This document shows, piece after piece, positions 59,216 to 64,000 of a stretch of DNA of 64,000 nucleotides (positions are counted from its first letter, which is position 1; each line of letters starts with the position of its first letter). The position numbers and the translations under genes were made by a program. A model generated the notes under the pieces. That model was given only the letters and a program-made list of their open reading frames with translations. It searched no databases and had not been told where the DNA came from. The DNA lies in contig NZ_CAADHO010000010.1 in assembly GCF_900699765.1 (NCBI RefSeq), forward strand, positions 62,001 through 126,000. The letters are read 5' to 3'. The stretch comes from Desulfoluna butyratoxydans (GTDB lineage: Bacteria > Desulfobacterota > Desulfobacteria > Desulfobacterales > Desulfolunaceae).

Positions 59216-60760
59216 ATGCGAGCCGCAGACCTTGTCTTCAGCGCGGCGGGAGCCGCAGGGATACGCTACAGCTTTGTGAACCCGGGGACCACCGAGATGC
59301 CCCTGGTAGAGGCCTTTGATCGGATAAAGGGGGTGAGGCCGGTCCTCTGCCCCTTTGAGGGGGTTGCCACCGGTGCTGCCGACGGGTATGCGCGCATGGC
59401 CGGGGTGCCGGGCCTCACCGTGCTGCACCTGGGCCCGGGATACGCCAACGGCATGGCCAACCTGCACAACGCCCGGCGGGCCCGAAGCCCCGTCATCAAT
59501 ATCATCGGTGAACACACCACGGCCCACAGACCCTTTGATCCGCCCCTGGCCATGCCCATCGAGGCCCTGGCCGCCGCCCTTCCGGGCCATGTGCGCACCG
59601 TGCTCGAAGGAGCGGATGCGGGCACGGCCTTTGCCGAGTGCTACGGTGCAGCCACCCGCGGGCTCATCTCCCACCTTGTCTTTGCCCATGACCTTCAGTC
59701 CGCGGAGGTGGAAGGGGACCTGTCCGTGCTGTCCGCGGCAAGGCGGGAGACCGTACCGCTGGAGACCGTTGCGGCTGTTGCCCGTACCCTGAACCGCGCA
59801 GCAAAACCAGCCCTCCTTCTGGGGGGCCAGGCCCTGGGTGGTGAGGGGCTGCGCCTGGCAGGTCAGGTGGGCCAAGCCTGCGGAGCCGATCTTTTCCATG
59901 AAACCTTTGCCGCCCGCATTGAACGGGGGGCGGGCATGCCCAGCCCCATACGGCTTCCGTATTTCCCGGAATCGGCACGGGATGCGCTGAAACCCTATGA
60001 TGTGGTGGTTCTTGTGGGAGCTCCCTCGCCCGTGGGCTTTTTCGGGTACCCGGGGGTGAGCGGGCGCCTGGTGGAGGAGGCCCGGGAGAATACGCTGTGC
60101 CGACCGGAGGCGGATGTGGGCCGCTCCCTCCAGGATCTGGCCGACGCCCTGGGCATTACTCCTGCTTCTCCCCTGTGTCCGGTGCCGGAGTACCGCCTGC
60201 CGGATCTTCCCAAGGGGCCGTTGACCCTGGAAACCCTGGGACAGGCCTTTGCCGCCCTTCAGCCCGAGGAGGCCGTTGTCGTGGATGAGGGAATCACCTC
60301 GGGTTTCTTCTACCATCCCCTGGCGGCAAACGTCTCCCCCCACACCACCCTTACCATCACCGGAGGCGCCATCGGCTGCGGCATCCCCATGTCCATCGGT
60401 GCGGCTCTGGCCTGCCCGGATCGTCCCGTTCTCACCCTCCAGGCAGACGGGAGCGCCCTGTTCACCGTCCAGGGGCTTTGGACCCAGGCCCGGGAGAACC
60501 TCAACATCAAAACCGTCATCTGCTCCAACAAAAGTTACGACATCCTTAAGCTGGAGGTGGCCCGGGCGGGCAACACCGATCCCGGCCCCATGACCCGGAG
60601 CCTGACGGACCTGTCGCGGCCCGATATAGGCTGGACGGAGATTGCCCGTGGATTCGGGGTGCCCGCCTTGTCGGTTCGAACCGCCGAGGCGTTCGTGGCA
60701 GCCCTGCAAACAGCCTTGAAAGAGCCGGGCCCTTTTCTTGTGGAGGCGGTTCTTGGCTAA
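59216..60760 (+). CDS. thiamine-diphosphate enzyme, acetolactate synthase/benzoylformate decarboxylase-like
   Basis: This encodes 514 residues with three TPP-enzyme domains. The N-terminal PYR domain has FVNPGTTEMPLVEAF and the activating Glu in CPFEGVATGAADGYARM. A middle domain (about 185-330) follows. The C-terminal PP domain has GGAIGCGIPMSIGAAL and the TPP-magnesium motif ADGS...CSN in place of GDGS...N. The substrate is probably a 2-oxo acid but cannot be named. The ATG at 59216 follows GGGAGG; a TTG at 59183 in the same frame, inside a short repeat array, would add eleven residues. No small regulatory ilvN-like gene is near. Confidence 0.82.
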   Translation: MRAADLVFSAAGAAGIRYSFVNPGTTEMPLVEAFDRIKGVRPVLCPFEGVATGAADGYARMAGVPGLTVLHLGPGYANGMANLHNARRARSPVINIIGEHTTAHRPFDPPLAMPIEALAAALPGHVRTVLEGADAGTAFAECYGAATRGLISHLVFAHDLQSAEVEGDLSVLSAARRETVPLETVAAVARTLNRAAKPALLLGGQALGGEGLRLAGQVGQACGADLFHETFAARIERGAGMPSPIRLPYFPESARDALKPYDVVVLVGAPSPVGFFGYPGVSGRLVEEARENTLCRPEADVGRSLQDLADALGITPASPLCPVPEYRLPDLPKGPLTLETLGQAFAALQPEEAVVVDEGITSGFFYHPLAANVSPHTTLTITGGAIGCGIPMSIGAALACPDRPVLTLQADGSALFTVQGLWTQARENLNIKTVICSNKSYDILKLEVARAGNTDPGPMTRSLTDLSRPDIGWTEIARGFGVPALSVRTAEAFVAALQTALKEPGPFLVEAVLG

Positions 60761-60801
60761 AAAGTCTCCGGTATTTTGTCGGGGGTAAATGGGAGGCGCG
60801 A

Positions 60802-61545
60802 ATGATGCGTTACCTTACGAGTGTGTTTGCGGCCTTTGTGCTCGCTGCATCGGCATATGCCGACAGCGGGAAGCCGATCCGCTATCAGGTGAACGGGGTG
60901 GATTACGAAGGGTATTACGTTTCACCGGAAAAGGGCGCCCCCCTTGTTCTGCTGCTCCATGACTGGGACGGGTTGACCGCGTATGAGGTGACCCGCGCCC
61001 GCATGCTGGCAGGGGAGGGGTACGCGGTTTTTGCGGCGGACCTTTTTGGGGCGGGAATTCGCCCCGCCAAGGTGCAGGACCGAAGGGAGCACACCGGTGA
61101 GCTTTACAAAGACCGGGATAAAATGCGGGTCCTCATGAACGGGGCTTTGGATAAAGCCGCCTCCCTGGGGGCGGACACCGAAAACGTGGTGGCGGCAGGC
61201 TATTGCTTTGGCGGTGCAGCGGTTTTGGAGCTGGCGCGCTCCGGTGCAGACCTCAAGGGGTTTGTCCTGTTCCATGGGGGACTCTCCACCCCTGAGGGCC
61301 AGGATTACAGCCGGGTTAAAGGGGAGATCCTCGTGATGCACGGCAGCGCCGATGACGCCATTCCCATGGCGTCATTTGCCGAGTTGGCGGAAGCCCTTGA
61401 AGGGGCCGGTGTTGCCCATGAGATGGTCACCTACGGCGGCGCGCCCCATGCTTTTAGCGTGTTTGGCAGCAAGCGGTACCGGCCTGAAGCGGACCGGAGA
61501 TCATGGGAGCGGTTCCTGATGTTCCTCCGTTTGAAAACCCGTTGA
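60802..61545 (+). CDS. exported dienelactone hydrolase-family protein
   Basis: This encodes 247 residues with a signal peptide (residues 4-20, cleavage near AYA/DSG). The alpha/beta-hydrolase body shows LLLHDWDGLTAYE, the nucleophile motif GYCFGGAA with Cys as in dienelactone hydrolases, then VMHGSADDAIP (Asp) and PHAFSV (His). The signal peptide places it in the periplasm, which is unusual for this otherwise mostly cytoplasmic family. GGGAGG lies 5 nt before the ATG. It acts on an ester or lactone of unknown identity. Confidence 0.85.
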   Translation: MMRYLTSVFAAFVLAASAYADSGKPIRYQVNGVDYEGYYVSPEKGAPLVLLLHDWDGLTAYEVTRARMLAGEGYAVFAADLFGAGIRPAKVQDRREHTGELYKDRDKMRVLMNGALDKAASLGADTENVVAAGYCFGGAAVLELARSGADLKGFVLFHGGLSTPEGQDYSRVKGEILVMHGSADDAIPMASFAELAEALEGAGVAHEMVTYGGAPHAFSVFGSKRYRPEADRRSWERFLMFLRLKTR

Positions 61546-61592
61546 CCCACAGCCTCATGACCCCTTCATCCCAAGGGAAACGAAGGGGGGCA

Positions 61593-61767
61593 GGCCAACG
61601 CATTTAAAACTCCAGTTGCCTCCGGCGGGTCGCTTTTGAAAAAAGCTCCGCAAAAACGTCCCGGTAAAAAAAGAAGAAGGGCTATGCCCTGTAGGGACGA
61701 ACCTTCAAAAAAACCTGTTTATCAGACTTTTCAAAGGCTTGCCCTCCGGCAGGGCCGCCGGAGGCAA
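61593..61767 (-). repeat. intergenic repeat with 13-bp terminal inverted repeats, copy 2
   Basis: The core at 61616-61767 (152 bp) is bounded by the same perfect TTGCCTCCGGCGG and CCGCCGGAGGCAA ends as the 9.7-kb copy. Read on the minus strand, it matches that copy through the AT-rich inside and past the end into TTAAATGCGTTGG (to about 61593). It carries an extra stretch of about 25 bp in the middle (near 61680-61705). It lies between two convergent hydrolase genes. Confidence 0.8.
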
Positions 61768-61782
61768 ACCTGGGGGGCTGGG

Positions 61783-62571
61783 TCAGGACATGAGGCGACG
61801 GGAGAGGCGGGCCAGGCTCTCCAGGTAGTCCCGGAACCCCACGTAGAAGATGTCGTTGTGCCCGGCGTGCCGGATCCCCAGGAACTGTTTTTCCGTGGAG
61901 GGTGAGGCCGCAAAGAGGTCTTCCCCTTCGTGGAAGGGGATGATGCTGTCTTCGTGGGCATGGATGATGAGCAGCGGGCCTGGGTAGGTGCTGATCTTGG
62001 CCAGGTTGGCGGGGCCTTCGGATTCGTCGGGCAGCTCTACCCAGTGGGGCAGGCCGATGGTGCGCAGCAGGGGACCGAGGCGGGCAAAGCCGCTTTCGAT
62101 GACCAGGGCACGGACCTTGTCGGGAAAGGCTGCGGCCAGATCGATGGCCGGGGCGCTGCCCAGGGATCGCCCCATGGCCACCATGGGGCCTGTGTACCCT
62201 TTTTTGCTGAGCCACGGGCTTACAAAGGCAAAGGTCTTTCTGGCGTCGGCCAGCATATGGGTAACAGACGGCTCTCCCCGGGAGAGGCCGTAGCCCCGAT
62301 ACTCTGCAATGATCAGGTTGAATCCGCACCCGGTGAGATGGGAGGCTGCCTCATCGTAATCCGAGGCCACCTCTCCATTGCCGTGGAAGAAGAGGAGGGT
62401 GGGCAGCGCCTTGTCCGTCAGGTGGCAGCGGACGGCGAGGCGTTCTCCGTCATGGGAGGGGATGAAAAGATCGAAGCAGCGGTCCGACTCTTCAAGGACG
62501 GGCAGGCCGGGGCGGGGATGAAACAGAAGACTCAGGAATTCCAGGCGATCAAAGGGGGACGGTTCCGTCAT
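61783..62571 (-). CDS. alpha/beta hydrolase
   Basis: This 262-residue cytoplasmic serine hydrolase shows the oxyanion region LLFFHGNGEVASDYDE, the nucleophile elbow MGRSLGSAP (Ser), the Asp region IHAHEDSIIPFHEG and the catalytic His in IRHAGHND. It resembles the ABHD12/13 (Bem46-like) group of small esterases. AGGAG lies 7 nt before the ATG. It begins 44 bp after the stop of the acyl-CoA synthetase gene and is likely co-transcribed with it. The substrate is unknown. Confidence 0.85.
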   Translation of the reverse strand: MTEPSPFDRLEFLSLLFHPRPGLPVLEESDRCFDLFIPSHDGERLAVRCHLTDKALPTLLFFHGNGEVASDYDEAASHLTGCGFNLIIAEYRGYGLSRGEPSVTHMLADARKTFAFVSPWLSKKGYTGPMVAMGRSLGSAPAIDLAAAFPDKVRALVIESGFARLGPLLRTIGLPHWVELPDESEGPANLAKISTYPGPLLIIHAHEDSIIPFHEGEDLFAASPSTEKQFLGIRHAGHNDIFYVGFRDYLESLARLSRRLMS

Positions 62572-62614
62572 GGCGGTTCTCCTGGTTTGGGTCCCATAGG
62601 GGGCGCAGTCAGCC

Positions 62615-64000
62615 CTATCCCTTGGGGACCACGGGCTCTTTTTTCAGTATCATACGGGCGTCGGCGATGTCGATGCCCTGGTCATGGACGATGACGGGGT
62701 TCAGGTCCATCTCCTGGATGTCCGGGTAGGACTCCACCACCTCCGAGACGGTGAGCAGGAGCTGGCTGAGGGCCTGCTTGTCCAGGGCGGGGGAGCCCCG
62801 GAAGCCGTTGAGGATCGGGGCGGACTTGATTTCGTCGATCATGCGTGAGGCAGCGGTGCGTGAAAGGGGCAGCACCCGGAAGGAGACATCCCGCACCACC
62901 TCCACCAGGATACCGCCGATGCCGAACATCACCACCGGGCCGAACTGCCGGTCGATTTTGGTGCCGATGATCACCTCCACCCCCTTTTTCTTCATGCTGG
63001 CCACCAGGCACCCTTTGATGACGGCGTCGGGCTTGTACTCCCGTGCGTTGTCGATGATGCGGTGGAAGGCGTTGCGGATCTGGTCCTCGTTTTCCAGGTT
63101 GAGGCGCACCCCGCCGGCGTCGCTTTTGTGGAGGATATCCGGGGAGACGATTTTCAGCACCACGGCCCCGCCGATCTCCTCGGCCAGGCGCACGGCGTCG
63201 TCGGCGGTTTTGGCCAGGTGCTCCCGCATGGCCGGTGCGCCGTGGCTGCGCAGGATCTCCTTGGCTTCGTGCTCGAAGAGGTAGCGGCGGCCCTCGGCCC
63301 GGGCATTGTGGATGAGTTTGACGGCCTTTTTTTTCGCCTTGGCCCCCCAGTTGAATTCGAAGGTGGTCTTGTATTTGTAGGCGGAGATGTACTGGCCGTA
63401 GCGGGAAAGGGCCCCCACGCACCGTGTGGCGATGTCCAGGGACTCGTACACCGGGATTCCGTAGTAGCGCAGGAGCTCCAGGGAGTGGGGTTTTACCGAG
63501 TTGTAGAGGCTCTGCAGCACGATGGGTTTGCCCGACCGCTGGACCAGTTTGCCCATCTGGTGGGCTGCGTCTTCTTCCAGGAACCGGAGCTTTTCGGCAA
63601 ACCGGATGGCGTAGCCGCCGAAGAGGCCGGCAATGAGAAGACCGCCCACGTTGGCGTCGTTTAAGATGATCCGGGCGCAGCGGGCAAAGATTTCGGGGTT
63701 TGCATCGCTGCCCCCGGCCACGTCCACCGGGTTGGATACCGAGGCGTTGTGGGGCAGGATCTCCCGCAGCTTGGCTTGGGACCGCTCCGACAGGGTGGGG
63801 ATTTCAAGGCCCAGGTCGGTGAGGAGATCCGAGGCGATGGTGGCGTGCCCGCCCCCGTCGGCCAGGATGGCCACCTTTCTGTTGCGGATGTGCGGCAGGC
63901 TGGAGAGGGTCTCGGCCACGGGAAAGAGCTGGTCCGGGTGTTCGATGTTGATGATTCCCGCCCGCTCAAAGGAGGTGCGGGCCACCTCGGAGATGCCCGC
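62615..64000 (-). CDS. ADP-forming acetyl/acyl-CoA synthetase, second copy (5' end outside window)
   Basis: This frame is open to the window edge, giving about 461 C-terminal residues. It contains the second succinyl-CoA-ligase-like domain (KVAILADGGGHATIASDLL, SNPVDVAGGSDANPEIF, LQSLYNSVKPHSLELLRYYG) and the ATP-grasp domain (VVLKIVSPDILHKSDAGGV, VMFGIGGILVEVVRDVSFRV, EMDLNPVIVHD). It is paralogous to the 11289-13457 enzyme but diverged. The phosphohistidine region lies outside the window. It makes ATP from an acyl-CoA; the substrate is unknown. Confidence 0.88.
   Translation of the reverse strand, partial: AGISEVARTSFERAGIINIEHPDQLFPVAETLSSLPHIRNRKVAILADGGGHATIASDLLTDLGLEIPTLSERSQAKLREILPHNASVSNPVDVAGGSDANPEIFARCARIILNDANVGGLLIAGLFGGYAIRFAEKLRFLEEDAAHQMGKLVQRSGKPIVLQSLYNSVKPHSLELLRYYGIPVYESLDIATRCVGALSRYGQYISAYKYKTTFEFNWGAKAKKKAVKLIHNARAEGRRYLFEHEAKEILRSHGAPAMREHLAKTADDAVRLAEEIGGAVVLKIVSPDILHKSDAGGVRLNLENEDQIRNAFHRIIDNAREYKPDAVIKGCLVASMKKKGVEVIIGTKIDRQFGPVVMFGIGGILVEVVRDVSFRVLPLSRTAASRMIDEIKSAPILNGFRGSPALDKQALSQLLLTVSEVVESYPDIQEMDLNPVIVHDQGIDIADARMILKKEPVVPKG

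Noticed and set aside
1..64000. CRISPR arrays, phage, insertion sequences or toxin-antitoxin pairs
   Set aside because: No regularly spaced repeats, transposase, integrase, phage structural gene or toxin-antitoxin pattern was seen on either strand.

Overview
The window looks like chromosomal core DNA of a Gram-negative anaerobe. Desulfobacterota (a Desulfobacteraceae-like deltaproteobacterium) is my best guess. This is inferred from GC-rich genes, two single-chain ADP-forming acyl-CoA synthetases, an AcsE-like methyl-corrinoid methyltransferase, PorV-like outer-membrane proteins, RecBCD and a nuclease-UvrD fusion. I see no phage, insertion sequence, CRISPR array or rRNA.

Layout. 1-2110: the start of a membrane sensor, two tandem tRNA-Leu(CAG) genes and ribF. 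2126-5488: a large fusion of an endonuclease Q-like domain and a UvrD helicase. 5912-10981: a small coiled-coil protein, then a two-gene module (lipoprotein + PorV-like barrel) present twice in tandem. 11289-20313: ADP-forming acyl-CoA synthetase, an AcsE-like methyltransferase, a PilZ-like protein and a complete livKHMGF branched-chain amino-acid transporter. 20865-21972: a CBS-ACT protein and a DUF4404 protein. 22098-29013: a purine island with guaD divergent from a BMP-type transporter operon that has gpt inserted in it. 29369-37703: a globin-coupled diguanylate cyclase, a polysaccharide deacetylase, guaB and dnaE. 37819-45669: a six-gene minus-strand operon of an ExbB/ExbD-like proton channel, a TonB-like protein with a very long linker, and three exported proteins I do not recognise. 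46006-55325: recC, recB, an opposite-strand DUF3334/CheX-like gene and recD. 55322-64000: 5-oxoprolinase, a TPP enzyme, two hydrolases and the 3' part of a second ADP-forming acyl-CoA synthetase.

How the parts fit. Liv uptake and two acyl-CoA synthetases suit energy conservation from amino acids (acyl-CoA + ADP + Pi to acid + ATP). The purine island imports bases or nucleosides and feeds Gpt, GuaD and GuaB. 5-Oxoprolinase returns pyroglutamate to glutamate. RecBCD and the EndoQ-UvrD fusion are repair machinery. A GGDEF protein and a possible PilZ protein suggest c-di-GMP signalling.

Most unusual items: the ExbBD/TonB-like operon with three unknown exported proteins; a 130-152 bp intergenic repeat with perfect 13-bp terminal inverted repeats, present at 9.7 kb and inverted at 61.6 kb; a structured leader with an overlapping terminator between guaD and the BMP operon; a promoter-terminator unit that could be a small RNA upstream of guaB; and the EndoQ-UvrD fusion ending in a clamp-binding-like QMSLF. 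All functions are read from sequence by eye, without database searches.
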